DNA from: Oceanospirillaceae bacterium
Lineage (GTDB): Bacteria > Pseudomonadota > Gammaproteobacteria > Pseudomonadales > Balneatricaceae
Assembly: GCA_024640955.1 (NCBI GenBank)
Contig: JAHEDZ010000002.1
Location: 1-64,000, forward strand
Direction of reading: 5' to 3'
Length of the DNA: 64,000 nucleotides
Numbering within the stretch: the first letter of the stretch is position 1; every line of letters begins with the position of its first letter. The notes beneath the pieces were generated by a model. The model did no database searches. It saw nothing but the letters and a program-made list of their open reading frames with translations, and had not been told where the DNA came from. Below are positions 19,485 to 29,546 of the stretch, piece by piece. A program made the position numbers and the translations under genes.

Positions 19485-20597
19485 ATGAGCGAGCAGCTAA
19501 AACGCACGCCTTTATATGACCTTCACGTAGAGATGGGCGCCAAAATGGTCCCATTTGCTGGGTACGAAATGCCAGTACAGTACCCTTTGGGCGTCAAAAA
19601 GGAGCACTTGCACACGCGCGCCCAAGCCGGGCTTTTTGATGTGTCGCACATGGGGCAAGTGCGCATATCCGCAGAGCAAGCAGCGGTCAGCTTCGAGTCT
19701 ATTGTGCCGGTGGACGTGTGTGACCTACCCACAGGTAGACAGCGCTACGCGATATTCACCAACGACCAGGGCGGGATTGAAGATGACCTGATGGTGACCA
19801 ACTTCGGTGACCATCTGTACGTCGTGGTAAACGCAGCCTGCAAACAGGCTGATATTGCGATGATGCAAAATAAGCTCGACGCCGATGTGGTGGAGCTTAC
19901 AGATCGCGCACTCGTCGCCCTTCAGGGACCAGCGGCAGGTAAGGTTTTCGAACGCCTCTGCCCCGAAAGCGCTGATATGGTCTTTATGGATTCACGTTAC
20001 CTCAATGTTAGCGGTATTGACTGTATCGTGAGCCGCTCAGGCTACACCGGCGAGGATGGCTTCGAGATATCTATTCCTGCCGATCGCTCTGATGAGCTTT
20101 GCCGCCTGATTTTAGCTGAGCCCGAAGTAGAGCTGATAGGCTTAGGCGCACGCGATTCGCTTCGCCTGGAGTCAGGCCTTTGCCTGTACGGCCACGATCT
20201 AGACCCAACGACCACACCCGTTGAAGCAAGTCTGCTCTGGGCAATCAGCAAGGTACGCCGAGCTGATGGCGATCGCGCCTTCGGTTTCCCGGGTGCCGAA
20301 ATCATTTACCAGCAGATTGCTGAAAAGAACTACAGCCGCAAACGCGTCGGTTTGGTGGGCTTGGGTAAAGCTCCCGTGCGCGAGGGCGCAACGTTGGTGA
20401 ATGCTCATGGCGCTCAGATTGGTGTAGTGACCAGCGGCAGCTTCGGCCCAACCGTCGAGAAGCCGATTATCATGGCCTATATCGACCCCTCATATGCTGC
20501 GGTGGATACAGAGGTGTTTGCTGAGGTGCGCGGGAAGCAGTTACCGCTACAAGTATGCAAAATGCCGTTCGTCGAGCAGCGCTACTACCGAGGTTAG
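19485..20597 (+). CDS. gcvT: glycine cleavage system aminomethyltransferase (T protein)
   Basis: [51 protein letters not shown]. Confidence 0.96.
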   Translation: MSEQLKRTPLYDLHVEMGAKMVPFAGYEMPVQYPLGVKKEHLHTRAQAGLFDVSHMGQVRISAEQAAVSFESIVPVDVCDLPTGRQRYAIFTNDQGGIEDDLMVTNFGDHLYVVVNAACKQADIAMMQNKLDADVVELTDRALVALQGPAAGKVFERLCPESADMVFMDSRYLNVSGIDCIVSRSGYTGEDGFEISIPADRSDELCRLILAEPEVELIGLGARDSLRLESGLCLYGHDLDPTTTPVEASLLWAISKVRRADGDRAFGFPGAEIIYQQIAEKNYSRKRVGLVGLGKAPVREGATLVNAHGAQIGVVTSGSFGPTVEKPIIMAYIDPSYAAVDTEVFAEVRGKQLPLQVCKMPFVEQRYYRG

Positions 20598-20612
20598 CGC
20601 CCAAAGTTCACA

Positions 20613-20640
20613 GAAAGCCCGGTCAGCGACCGGGTTTTTT
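20613..20640 (+). terminator. terminator downstream of gcvT
   Basis: CCCGGTCAGCGACCGGGTTTTTTT. Confidence 0.88.
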
Positions 20641-20817
20641 TGACCTATTCACAACCATCAAACCAAAAATCCAAAACCCATAACGCGATAGACAAACAGG
20701 TTCTAATACCGCGCCCTTTATATAACGTAATAGAATATACTTTTTATTTTTTAATATTTTACAGTTATAAAAAGCAGAAACATAATCGCTCCATAATTTT
20801 CTTGGAGGGATACACAG

Positions 20818-21258
20818 ATGAAGTTTTTTTCAACTCTACTGCTAGCGCTAAGCTTTGCATTCAGTACCACGGCAGCGCAGGCTAACTCAGGATATGCGAA
20901 GCAAAAAGTGGTTTACCATGTGAACTACAACGACGCTAAACGTTCAATCGGGGCTATGAGGAATGCGCAAAACCACATTAACGCCCTAGGTGAAGGTAAT
21001 TTCGAAATTCAGTTCGTCCTTCACGGTAACGGCGTAGAGCTGCTGCGATCTGTTGCAAATAGCAACAGTGACGCTGCCGGCCGAGTCGACTCACTTCGCG
21101 CTCAGGGTGTGGAGTTCAAAATCTGTGCAAACACACTGAAAGGCCGCAACATCGCCTTGGAAGATCTCTACTTTGCCGATGGCAGTGACGTTGTGCCATC
21201 AGGTGTCGCTGAGATCGGCAAGCTGCAGCAAGAGGGTTTTGTATACCTGCGCCCGTAG
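20818..21258 (+). CDS. DsrE/DsrF-like family protein, exported
   Basis: Signal peptide MKFFSTLLLALSFAFSTTAAQA; VVYHVNYND...NHINALGEGNFEIQFVLHGNGVELL...GVEFKICANTLKG. Confidence 0.78.
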   Translation: MKFFSTLLLALSFAFSTTAAQANSGYAKQKVVYHVNYNDAKRSIGAMRNAQNHINALGEGNFEIQFVLHGNGVELLRSVANSNSDAAGRVDSLRAQGVEFKICANTLKGRNIALEDLYFADGSDVVPSGVAEIGKLQQEGFVYLRP

Positions 21259-21326
21259 CGTATACGGTTCGATAGCCATGGATAAACTCTAAATCTAATG
21301 CACCGGGCGACTACCACAGTCGCCCG

Positions 21327-21992
21327 CTACTCGATAAAAGTTACAAACTCACTTAAAACCTCACGCTCTGAGCGCAGGCTATTAATATCCGACCCAGTAT
21401 CGGCGTAGCCCACAGCCATACCACAGGCGAGCATCAACTCCTCTGGTGGCTCGATATGTTTAGCGAGTGTCAGATGAAGCCCAGTCCAATAACCCTGCGC
21501 ACAGGTCGCGACGCCACGCTCTTCCAGCAGCAACATCAGCGTCTGGATAAACATCCCCAGATCCATCCACTGCCCTTGATTCATTGAACGGTCGATATAG
21601 AAAAATAGCCCAAGTGGCGCACCAAAGAGCGCTGCGTTCTTGGCGAACTGAGCGTGTCGGCCAGCTTTATCGTCACGTGCTACGCCGATGGTTTTGTAGA
21701 GCGCTTCGCCTACTGCAAAACGCCGGGTTCGGTAGGGCTCTTTCAGCGGCGATGGGTAGACCAGATACTCTGGAGTTTCCCACCCCTGTGTATCGATGCG
21801 TTTTACAGCGTCGGCTTTCAGTGCGCTAAGTCGCTCACCGATGACCGCATAAACCTTCCAGGGTTGAAGATTGCCGTTGGAGGGGGCTCTCGCTGCTAAC
21901 TCCAGAACTTCCTCAAGCAACTGCTGGCTCACCGGCTCTGACGTGAACGCCCGACAGGTGCGGCGGTTCTTGATTGCTTCGGTTAACTCCAT
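21327..21992 (-). CDS. nitroreductase family protein
   Basis: MELTEAIKNRRTCRAFTSEPV...RAPSNGNLQPWKVYAV; internal start preferred over 22046. Confidence 0.88.
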   Translation of the reverse strand: MELTEAIKNRRTCRAFTSEPVSQQLLEEVLELAARAPSNGNLQPWKVYAVIGERLSALKADAVKRIDTQGWETPEYLVYPSPLKEPYRTRRFAVGEALYKTIGVARDDKAGRHAQFAKNAALFGAPLGLFFYIDRSMNQGQWMDLGMFIQTLMLLLEERGVATCAQGYWTGLHLTLAKHIEPPEELMLACGMAVGYADTGSDINSLRSEREVLSEFVTFIE

Positions 21993-22034
21993 CAGGGACT
22001 CCCACCTATATCGGCTAGAATTTACACTAAAAAG

Positions 22035-22046
22035 TTGTAGATACAA
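22035..22046. promoter_or_regulatory. candidate MarR operator between nitroreductase and marR
   Basis: TTGTAGATACAA inverted repeat (5-bp arms) in divergent intergenic region. Confidence 0.35.
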
Positions 22047-22100
22047 TTACTGTACTTGTCAGTTATTATATCTATCAGTATTTTTCAGCGGAACCCCAGT

Positions 22101-22568
22101 ATGACGCAATCTGAATTGAATCAAGAGAGCGATAGAGAGCAGAATAGACTCTCACTCGGATCGATGGAGGATCTACTGGCCTACCGTCTGCGCTCAGCTC
22201 AATATCTGCTGTTTACTGTTCACTCTGAAGTGTTCAATCGCTACAAAATTACACCTGGACTTTACGGCATATTGATCGCTATTCGCTACAACCCCGGTTG
22301 CAGCCAGATTGCGGTCTGTAATCGACTGCATATCGATAGCTCAGCGATGGTTGCGGCACTGGATAAACTTCAAAAACTCGAGTTCGTAGAGCGTCGCCCA
22401 TCACCGAACGATCGACGTCAGCGTGCACTCTATCTGACCGAACATGGTGTAGCAGCGATGCAAGAGATCGAAACTGAAGTAGCGACGCAGGAAAAATCGC
22501 TGCTAACGAATTTTTCGACCAGCGAACGCACAACACTGATGCAGCTACTGGAGCGATTTGATCGGTAG
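22101..22568 (+). CDS. MarR family transcriptional regulator
   Basis: CNRLHIDSSAMVAALDKLQKLEFVERRPSPNDRRQRALYLTEHG; ATG at 22101. Confidence 0.93.
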   Translation: MTQSELNQESDREQNRLSLGSMEDLLAYRLRSAQYLLFTVHSEVFNRYKITPGLYGILIAIRYNPGCSQIAVCNRLHIDSSAMVAALDKLQKLEFVERRPSPNDRRQRALYLTEHGVAAMQEIETEVATQEKSLLTNFSTSERTTLMQLLERFDR

Positions 22569-22620
22569 GTAGGTGACGCGGAAAGAGAGATCAACCTAGT
22601 CTGAATCCGATATCTTGAGT

Positions 22621-22648
22621 TGCGTGCTTTGCTCGCTCCTACTCCGCC
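22621..22648 (-). repeat. REP-like element (minus strand)
   Basis: Minus strand GGCGGAGTAGGAGCGAGCAAAGCACGCA. Confidence 0.4.
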
Positions 22649-22652
22649 CTAC

Positions 22653-23261
22653 CTAGGGCAACAAAATTAGACCAGCCGCAGCCGTTAGGGCTAAAGCGGT
22701 GAAGCGCGCCAGCCACTTGGCATTATCATCTTTGCTAAGCATACGCTGCAGCCCCTTACCGCCTGAAGCATAAGCGACTATCGCCGCTATTTCTATAAGA
22801 ATAAAGGTTCCACCCATCACTGCGACCTGCGGCGCCACAGGCTCAGAAGGTTGGATAAACTGTGGGAAGAACGCAGTGAAGATTAGAATCAATTTAGGGT
22901 TAGTCGACGCGATCAGCGCCTCAGTCTTTGCCATCGCCCACATACTGCTCTGATTGCCGTCCACACCAGAGAAGCTGACGCGCGCACTCAAAGTCTGCCA
23001 AGCCATGTAGAGCAGATAAGCGGCGCCAGCGAAACGCATCATATAGAAGGCGTTTTCACTCATTGCAAGCAACGCCTCAAGGCCGATCGCCAACAACACC
23101 AGCATAACCACCATCACAGGCAGTCGGGCCAGACCAGCGATAGAGGACGCCGTAATACCCACCCGCGTCCCATGCACTAAGGCGATCAGGTTGTTGGGAC
23201 CCGGGAAAAAGTTCATACCGATACAGGCAGGCAGAAACACCCACCACTGCGCTTCATTCAT
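22653..23261 (-). CDS. LysE family translocator
   Basis: GMNFFPGPNNLIALVHGTRVG; LysE/RhtB-like hydrophobicity. Confidence 0.88.
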   Translation of the reverse strand: MNEAQWWVFLPACIGMNFFPGPNNLIALVHGTRVGITASSIAGLARLPVMVVMLVLLAIGLEALLAMSENAFYMMRFAGAAYLLYMAWQTLSARVSFSGVDGNQSSMWAMAKTEALIASTNPKLILIFTAFFPQFIQPSEPVAPQVAVMGGTFILIEIAAIVAYASGGKGLQRMLSKDDNAKWLARFTALALTAAAGLILLP

Positions 23262-23283
23262 TCAGATACCGAAAAGATAGAGT

Positions 23284-23934
23284 TTAGTTGCGCTGTCGCT
23301 GAGTGAAATGCGGCAGAGTCACCTGACGCCAAACAGAGAGGATTCGCAGTGTAAATGCTGCGCCCATCGCCGCCAGTGCGACCCAACGGTTGGCATACCC
23401 GACATACCACTCCAATACCAGATAGACAGCAGCGCCGAAAATAGCACAGGTGGCATAGAACTGACTATCAGGGCGCAGCACCAGCGGAATTTGATCGGTC
23501 AGAAGATCACGAATCATGCCCCCTGCTACACCGGTAACAACCGCCATGGTGATAGCCACAATCGGTGCGGCATCGAGTGACAGCGCCTTTTGTAGGCCGA
23601 TTATCGCGAACAAGGAGAGACCGGCGGCGTCCAGCACAAGAATCATCCGCCGAGGTGAGTGCAGATAGCGCGACCAGAAGAAAGCGAAGATGGAGGTGCC
23701 CACAGCGATCTCAAGATAGAGCGGATTTTCGACCCAAACCAGCGGATAGGCACCCAAGGTGACGTCGCGGATGGTACCGCCACCGAGTGCTGTCACCATG
23801 CCAAGAACAATAACACCAAAAAAGTCGATACCGCGGCCTGCGGCTGCCAGCACACCCGTGATGGCGAATACCGCTATACCAACATAGTCAGCAGCAGTGA
23901 TGAATTGTTCGTAGGTGAACGGCCAGTCGTACAT
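23284..23934 (-). CDS. trimeric intracellular cation channel (TRIC/UPF0126) family protein
   Basis: GIAVFAITGVLAAAGRGIDFFGVIVLGMVTALGGGTIRDVTLG and internal repeat GVAGGMIRDLL. Confidence 0.88.
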   Translation of the reverse strand: MYDWPFTYEQFITAADYVGIAVFAITGVLAAAGRGIDFFGVIVLGMVTALGGGTIRDVTLGAYPLVWVENPLYLEIAVGTSIFAFFWSRYLHSPRRMILVLDAAGLSLFAIIGLQKALSLDAAPIVAITMAVVTGVAGGMIRDLLTDQIPLVLRPDSQFYATCAIFGAAVYLVLEWYVGYANRWVALAAMGAAFTLRILSVWRQVTLPHFTQRQRN

Positions 23935-24043
23935 GGCGGCTTCTCGCGGGTCTCAGGGAGCTCTCTTATACCATACGCTCGTACCCAAAGTTTGTACCAA
24001 AAAAGCGCCCCAGCCCCAAGCCATATTTGATCTGACGTGAAGT

Positions 24044-24259
24044 TTAAATCAGCGCAAGAGCGCGTTTCGCTCCCTCAGAGAGCCCCTCACCACCGGCGGC
24101 TAAATGAGCACGAATCTGCTCTTTCATACCGCGTGACCAAAAGCGTTGCAGATGAGATGCCACCGCTTTGTCACACTCATCCTGCGACTGGTCATGTGGC
24201 AGGTTTGCAGCGATCTGATTCGCCATTGAGATCATTGAAGTGAGTTGATGAGATTCCAT
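24044..24259 (-). CDS. fdsD: formate dehydrogenase subunit delta
   Basis: 71 aa; MANQIAANLPHDQSQDECDKAVASHLQRFWSRGMKEQI; next to fdhD/fdsA. Confidence 0.88.
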   Translation of the reverse strand: MESHQLTSMISMANQIAANLPHDQSQDECDKAVASHLQRFWSRGMKEQIRAHLAAGGEGLSEGAKRALALI

Positions 24260-24272
24260 ATTGTGTTCCCAT

Positions 24273-24313
24273 GGGGTCAGACCCCTTTTTTAATCAAAAA
24301 GGGGTCTGACCCC
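24273..24313. repeat. paired inverted palindromes GGGGTCAGACCCC between fdhD and fdsD
   Basis: GGGGTCAGACCCCTTTTT / AAAAAGGGGTCTGACCCC, 18-nt perfect arms, 5-nt loop; each 13-mer is itself palindromic. Confidence 0.9.
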
Positions 24314-25109
24314 GATTGTAGATCGTGTGCTTGCCGTCCCGAGCAAAACCCACCAAGTTCATTCCAGCCTGCTGCGCTAACTTAACCGCAAGCACGGTCG
24401 GTGCGGAGATACAGACCAGGGTCGCCACATTGGCCGCTGCACACTTGTGAATCACCTCGTAGCTGCCGCGGCTGGTCATCAATACAAAACCCTGACGAGG
24501 GTCGATTGACCTTAAAGTCATCTCACCTACGAGTTTATCCAAAGCGTTATGTCGACCCACGTCCTCGAACAGGTGAACCAGTTCACCCTCGTTACCGCAC
24601 CAAGCGGCGCCATGCACTGCCCCAGTTTGCTGTTTTAGCGGCTGACTTGCCGTTAAATTTTCCAATCCACGCTGAATAGCCAGCGGGTCGATCATCTCAA
24701 GCGGTTCAACACGATTTATAGGCCGTATCGCGCCATCGAGAGACTCACTACCACAGAGCCCACAACCGGTGCGCCCCGCAAGGTTACGCCGCCGCTCCTT
24801 CAGTTGATGCAATCGACGCTGGCTAATATCAATATCAACCTGCAGACCCGGCCCGAGCTCCAGTTCAACTTCAGAAACCTCGATTGAGTAGATCTCATCA
24901 ACCGAGTCGATCAGCCCTTCAGTCAGACTAAACCCCAGTGCAAACTGTTCCAGTGCATCGGGAGTCGCCATCATCACGGCGTAAGAAATACCCCCGTAGA
25001 CCAGCGCAACGGGGACCTCCTCTGCCAGCGCGTCCTCGCCTGCGCCAAGCTGGTCACCTTCACGCCAACGTTCGACCGCACGGGTCTGGTAGTTGAGCGC
25101 CTTAGACAT
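24294..25109 (-). CDS. fdhD: formate dehydrogenase accessory sulfurtransferase FdhD
   Basis: GRTGCGLCGSESLDGAIR, LFEDVGRHNALDKLVGEM; start at MSKALNYQ. Confidence 0.92.
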   Translation of the reverse strand: MSKALNYQTRAVERWREGDQLGAGEDALAEEVPVALVYGGISYAVMMATPDALEQFALGFSLTEGLIDSVDEIYSIEVSEVELELGPGLQVDIDISQRRLHQLKERRRNLAGRTGCGLCGSESLDGAIRPINRVEPLEMIDPLAIQRGLENLTASQPLKQQTGAVHGAAWCGNEGELVHLFEDVGRHNALDKLVGEMTLRSIDPRQGFVLMTSRGSYEVIHKCAAANVATLVCISAPTVLAVKLAQQAGMNLVGFARDGKHTIYNRGQTPF

Positions 25110-27975
25110 GCTCCTCGCGCTTCGCATCTGCCAGAAACTCTTTCTGCTTCTCATCGAACTGACGGAACTGCTGCTGCCAGTTGGACTCGCCCGTCACCTT
25201 GGTCACCTGTACCGCCGTCACCTTGTACTCAGGACAGTTGGTCGCCCAGTCAGAGTTGTCTGTGGTCACCACATTGGCACCCGAGTTCGGGTGGTGGAAG
25301 GTGGTGTAAACCACGCCCGGCTGCATGCGATCAGAGACCCGAGCATGCAGCACCGTCTCACCTACACGGCTGCTGATTGCTACCATATCGCCATCACTGA
25401 TTCCACGATCGAGCGCATCCACTGGGTGTAGTTCAAGGATATCCTCGTCGTGCCAGTTCTGGTTCTCGGTACGACGTGTCTGCGCACCGACGTTGTACTG
25501 CGACAAAATACGACCGGTAGTAAGAAGCAGCGGGAAGCGACGGTTAGAGCGCTCCTCGGTTGCCACATACTCGGTGATCGCAAAGCGCGCCTGCCCAATT
25601 GGGAAGCTCTCAACGTGCATTGTAGGCGTGCCCTCAGGGGCAGCATCGTTACAGGGCCACTGAATAGAGCCCAGCTCGTCAAGACGGTCGTAACTCACAC
25701 CGGTAAAGGTTGGTGTGAGTTGAGCGATCTCATCCATAATTTCGGATGGGTGGCTGTAGTTCATTGGGTAACCCAAGGCATTCGCAAGCCCCATGGTCGC
25801 TTCCCAGTCTGCCAGACCAGCTAGCGGCGGCATCACTTTGCGAACACGGTTAATACGGCGCTCGGCGTTAGTAAAGGTGCCGTCTTTCTCGAGGAAAGAT
25901 GAGCCTGGCAGGAATACGTGGGCAAACTTCGCTGTTTCGTTGAGGAAGATATCCTGTACGACAAGGCACTCAAGCGAGCGCAGTGCCGCTTCAACATGAG
26001 CGGTGTTCGGATCCGACTGAGCGATATCTTCACCCTGCACATACATACCTTTGAAGGTACCGTCGAGTGCAGCGTTGAACATGTTCGGTATACGCAGGCC
26101 GGGTTCTTCGTCGAGCTGGACACCCCAGACAGACTCAAATCGTGCACGCACGACCGGATCAGAAACATGCTGGTAGCCCGGAAGCTCGTGCGGGAATGAG
26201 CCCATATCACAAGAGCCCTGTACGTTGTTCTGACCTCGCAACGGGTTAACACCTACGCCTTTACGACCGATGTTACCGGTCGCCATAGCAAGGTTAGCAA
26301 TACCCATTACCATGGTTGAGCCCTGCGAGTGTTCTGTAACACCCAGGCCATAGTAGATCGCAGCGTTGTCGGCCGCGGCATAGATACGTGCAGCATCGCG
26401 CATCTTCTCTGCCGGTACACCGGTGATCTCTTCGGTTGCTTCTGGCGAGTGACGCACATCAGAGATAAACGCGCGCCAGCGCATGTATGAGTCACCCTCA
26501 GTGCGCGACTCTACAAAGGCTTTGTCTTCCAGACCTTCAGTTACAACAACGTGTGCCAGTGCATTAATCAGCGCGACGTTAGTGCCTGGACGCAGTTTCA
26601 AATGCTGTTCAGCCTGAATGTGCGGGCTGCGAACAAGGTCTGTGCTACGCGGATCAGCAACGATCAGCTTGGCACCCTGACGCAGGCGTTTCTTCAGCAG
26701 CGAGCCGAATACAGGGTGAGCGTCAGTTGGGTTAGCACCAATTACCATAACCGCATCCGCGTAGAGCACGGATTCAAAAGTCTGTGTGCCGGCAGACTCA
26801 CCCATAGTAGTCTTCAAACCAAAACCGGTGGGTGAGTGACAAACGCGTGCACAGGTATCGGTATTGTTGTTACCAAAACCGGCGCGGATCAGTTTCTGAA
26901 CCAAGTAGGTCTCTTCATTGGTACAGCGCGATGAGGTGATACCGCCGACACTGTCACGGCCGTACTTCTGCTGAATACCTTTGAGCTTCGACGCCGCAAA
27001 GTTAAACGCCTCATCCCAAGAGACCTCTTTCCAAGGCTGGTCAATCGAGTCACGTACCATTGGTTTGGTGACACGGTCCTGATGCGTCGCGTAACCGAAG
27101 GCGAAACGGCCTTTCACACAGGAGTGACCCATGTTCGCTTCACCACCTTTGTACGGCACCATGCGAATCAACTCTGAGCCTTTCATCTCGGCCTTGAACG
27201 AACAGCCCACACCACAGTAGGCGCAAGTGGTTACCACGGAATGCTCTGGCTGCCCCTGATCGATAACTGACTTCTCCATCAACGTGGAGGTTGGGCAGGC
27301 CTGTACACAGGCGCCGCAAGAGACACAGTCTGAGTCCATAAAGGACTGCTCGGTACCGGGGCTCACTTTAGATTCGAAACCGCGACCACTGATAGTCAGT
27401 GCAAATGTGCCCTGCACCTCTTCACAAGCGCGAACACAGCGCGAGCAGACGATACATTTGCTGGCGTCAAAGCTGAAGTAAGGGTTAGAGCTATCGGTTG
27501 GCGCATCCAGGTGGTTTTCACCATCGAAACCGTAACGTACCTCACGCAAGCCAACCGCACCGGCCATGTCCTGCAGTTCACAGTTACCGTTTGCCGGACA
27601 GGTGAGACAGTCGAGTGGGTGGTCGGAGATGTAGAGCTCCATAATGTTGCGGCGCAGCTTGCCGAGACGCACATTCTGCGTCGTCACCTTCATACCGGCT
27701 TCTACTGGCGTAGTACATGAAGCTGGCGTACCACGGCGTCCTTCAATCTCGACGGCACAGATACGACAAGAGCCGAAGGCTTCAAGGTTATCACTGGCAC
27801 AGAGTTTGGGGATCTGAATACCGATTTCCGATGCAGCACGCAGAACTGAGGTACCCATAGGAACCACAACCGTTTGCCCATCGATCTCCAAGCTTACTAG
27901 CTCAGTCGACTGGCTCTTCGGAGTTCCGAAATCCTTATCGAAGTCGCCCTTCGCATCAAAATATTGAACACTCAT
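25102..27975 (-). CDS. fdsA: NAD-dependent formate dehydrogenase subunit alpha
   Basis: 2Fe-2S/4Fe-4S N-terminus, CAYCGVGCSF, CARVCHSPT (Cys form), molybdopterin oxidoreductase domain. Confidence 0.95.
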   Translation of the reverse strand: MSVQYFDAKGDFDKDFGTPKSQSTELVSLEIDGQTVVVPMGTSVLRAASEIGIQIPKLCASDNLEAFGSCRICAVEIEGRRGTPASCTTPVEAGMKVTTQNVRLGKLRRNIMELYISDHPLDCLTCPANGNCELQDMAGAVGLREVRYGFDGENHLDAPTDSSNPYFSFDASKCIVCSRCVRACEEVQGTFALTISGRGFESKVSPGTEQSFMDSDCVSCGACVQACPTSTLMEKSVIDQGQPEHSVVTTCAYCGVGCSFKAEMKGSELIRMVPYKGGEANMGHSCVKGRFAFGYATHQDRVTKPMVRDSIDQPWKEVSWDEAFNFAASKLKGIQQKYGRDSVGGITSSRCTNEETYLVQKLIRAGFGNNNTDTCARVCHSPTGFGLKTTMGESAGTQTFESVLYADAVMVIGANPTDAHPVFGSLLKKRLRQGAKLIVADPRSTDLVRSPHIQAEQHLKLRPGTNVALINALAHVVVTEGLEDKAFVESRTEGDSYMRWRAFISDVRHSPEATEEITGVPAEKMRDAARIYAAADNAAIYYGLGVTEHSQGSTMVMGIANLAMATGNIGRKGVGVNPLRGQNNVQGSCDMGSFPHELPGYQHVSDPVVRARFESVWGVQLDEEPGLRIPNMFNAALDGTFKGMYVQGEDIAQSDPNTAHVEAALRSLECLVVQDIFLNETAKFAHVFLPGSSFLEKDGTFTNAERRINRVRKVMPPLAGLADWEATMGLANALGYPMNYSHPSEIMDEIAQLTPTFTGVSYDRLDELGSIQWPCNDAAPEGTPTMHVESFPIGQARFAITEYVATEERSNRRFPLLLTTGRILSQYNVGAQTRRTENQNWHDEDILELHPVDALDRGISDGDMVAISSRVGETVLHARVSDRMQPGVVYTTFHHPNSGANVVTTDNSDWATNCPEYKVTAVQVTKVTGESNWQQQFRQFDEKQKEFLADAKREEHV

Positions 27976-29546
27976 GCCGATACCTCTTCATTCTGGTCAG
28001 CCGTAGTACGGTGGAAATCTTCACCAAAGTGACGCACTGCACTCATCACTGGGAATGGGGTCATACCACCCATTGCGCAGAGTGAGCCATCCACCATGGT
28101 CTCGCAAAGATCCTCAAGCAGTTCCATATTCGCATCGCGGTTCTGGTTGGCGCGGATCTTATCGATCACCTCGACGCCACGGGTAGAGCCGATGCGGCAC
28201 GGAGTACATTTACCGCAAGACTCAGCAACACAGAACTCCATCGAGAAGCGCGCCTGTTCTGACATATCTACGCTGTCATCGAACACAACGACGCCGCCGT
28301 GACCCAACACAGCCTGCTGGGCTGCGAAAGATTCATAATCGAGGGGCGTATCCCACTGAGACTCAGGCAGGTAGGCACCCAAAGGCCCGCCCACCTGTAC
28401 TGCGCGCATTCGGCGGCCGGTATAGGTACCGCCACCAAAATCTTCAAGTAGCTCTTGGAGGCTCAAGCCGAAGGCGACCTCAACCAAGCCACCACGTTTG
28501 ATATTCCCGGCCAGCTGGAAGGCTAGCGTGCCGCGCGAGCGACCGAAGCCGACATCCGCATACGCCTGCGCACCCTGCGCCAGAATAAAGGGCACAGCGG
28601 CCAGCGTAAGGACGTTGTTCACAATAGTAGGCTGACCAAAGAGGCCGACGATGGCTGGAAGCGGTGGTTTGGCACGTACCATACCGCGCTTGCCCTCAAG
28701 ACTCTCCAGCAGAGAGGTCTCTTCACCACAGATATAGGCTTTAGCACCCAAGCGTACTTCAAGGTTGAACTTACTGCCCGAACCGCAGATGTTCTCACCG
28801 AGGTATCCAGCTGCTTCAGCGCGGCTGATCGCCTCGTTAAGAATACGGTGCGCATCCGGGTACTCGGAGCGCAGGTAGATATAACCCTGCTCGGCACCAA
28901 CCGCGAGACCGGCGATGGTCATGCCTTCGATCAACTGATATGGATCCGCTTCCATCGCCAGACGGTCAGCGAAGGTACCCGAGTCACCCTCATCGGCATT
29001 ACAGACGATATACTTTGTCTCGCCATCGGTTGGCTGAGCATCGTGAACTGTCTGCCACTTAATACCCGTTGGGAAAGCCGCGCCACCACGGCCACGCAGC
29101 CCGGAAGTTTTCACCTCATCAACAATCGCCTGGCCGTTCATCGCCAGCGCTTTGGTAAGCCCTTCATAGCCGCCCTGCGCCTTGTAGTTATCGAGGCAGA
29201 CTGGATCGGCGATACCGGCACGCGCAAAGGTGAAGCGCTGCTGACGAGCAAGGTAAGGGATCTCTTCGGTTAGTCCGAGGTAGAGCGGTGAATCTGTTGT
29301 GGCATCCAGAAGGCCCGCATTCAGCAGCGAGTCGATCTGATCATCCATGACTGGTCCGTAAGCGACACGCCCATCTGCTGTCTCTACTTCAACCAGAGGC
29401 TCCAGCCAGAAAATGCCGCGCGAACCGTTGCGAACTAGCTCCAGCTCAACACCCTTAGTCGCCGCGAAGATCTGAATCGCCGCGGCTACAGCGTCCGCCC
29501 CAAGCGCTTTCGCTGTGGAGTCCTGAGGTACATAGACCTTAACCAT
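27972..29546 (-). CDS. fdsB: NAD-dependent formate dehydrogenase subunit beta (NuoF-like)
   Basis: SGLRGRGGAAFPTGIKW, VCNADEGDSGTFADR, ESCGKCTPCRIGS. Confidence 0.95.
   Translation of the reverse strand: MVKVYVPQDSTAKALGADAVAAAIQIFAATKGVELELVRNGSRGIFWLEPLVEVETADGRVAYGPVMDDQIDSLLNAGLLDATTDSPLYLGLTEEIPYLARQQRFTFARAGIADPVCLDNYKAQGGYEGLTKALAMNGQAIVDEVKTSGLRGRGGAAFPTGIKWQTVHDAQPTDGETKYIVCNADEGDSGTFADRLAMEADPYQLIEGMTIAGLAVGAEQGYIYLRSEYPDAHRILNEAISRAEAAGYLGENICGSGSKFNLEVRLGAKAYICGEETSLLESLEGKRGMVRAKPPLPAIVGLFGQPTIVNNVLTLAAVPFILAQGAQAYADVGFGRSRGTLAFQLAGNIKRGGLVEVAFGLSLQELLEDFGGGTYTGRRMRAVQVGGPLGAYLPESQWDTPLDYESFAAQQAVLGHGGVVVFDDSVDMSEQARFSMEFCVAESCGKCTPCRIGSTRGVEVIDKIRANQNRDANMELLEDLCETMVDGSLCAMGGMTPFPVMSAVRHFGEDFHRTTADQNEEVSA

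Noticed and set aside
25102-27975. Selenocysteine (in-frame UGA) in formate dehydrogenase alpha
   Set aside because: The active site reads CARVCHSPT in an uninterrupted frame, i.e. the Cys form.
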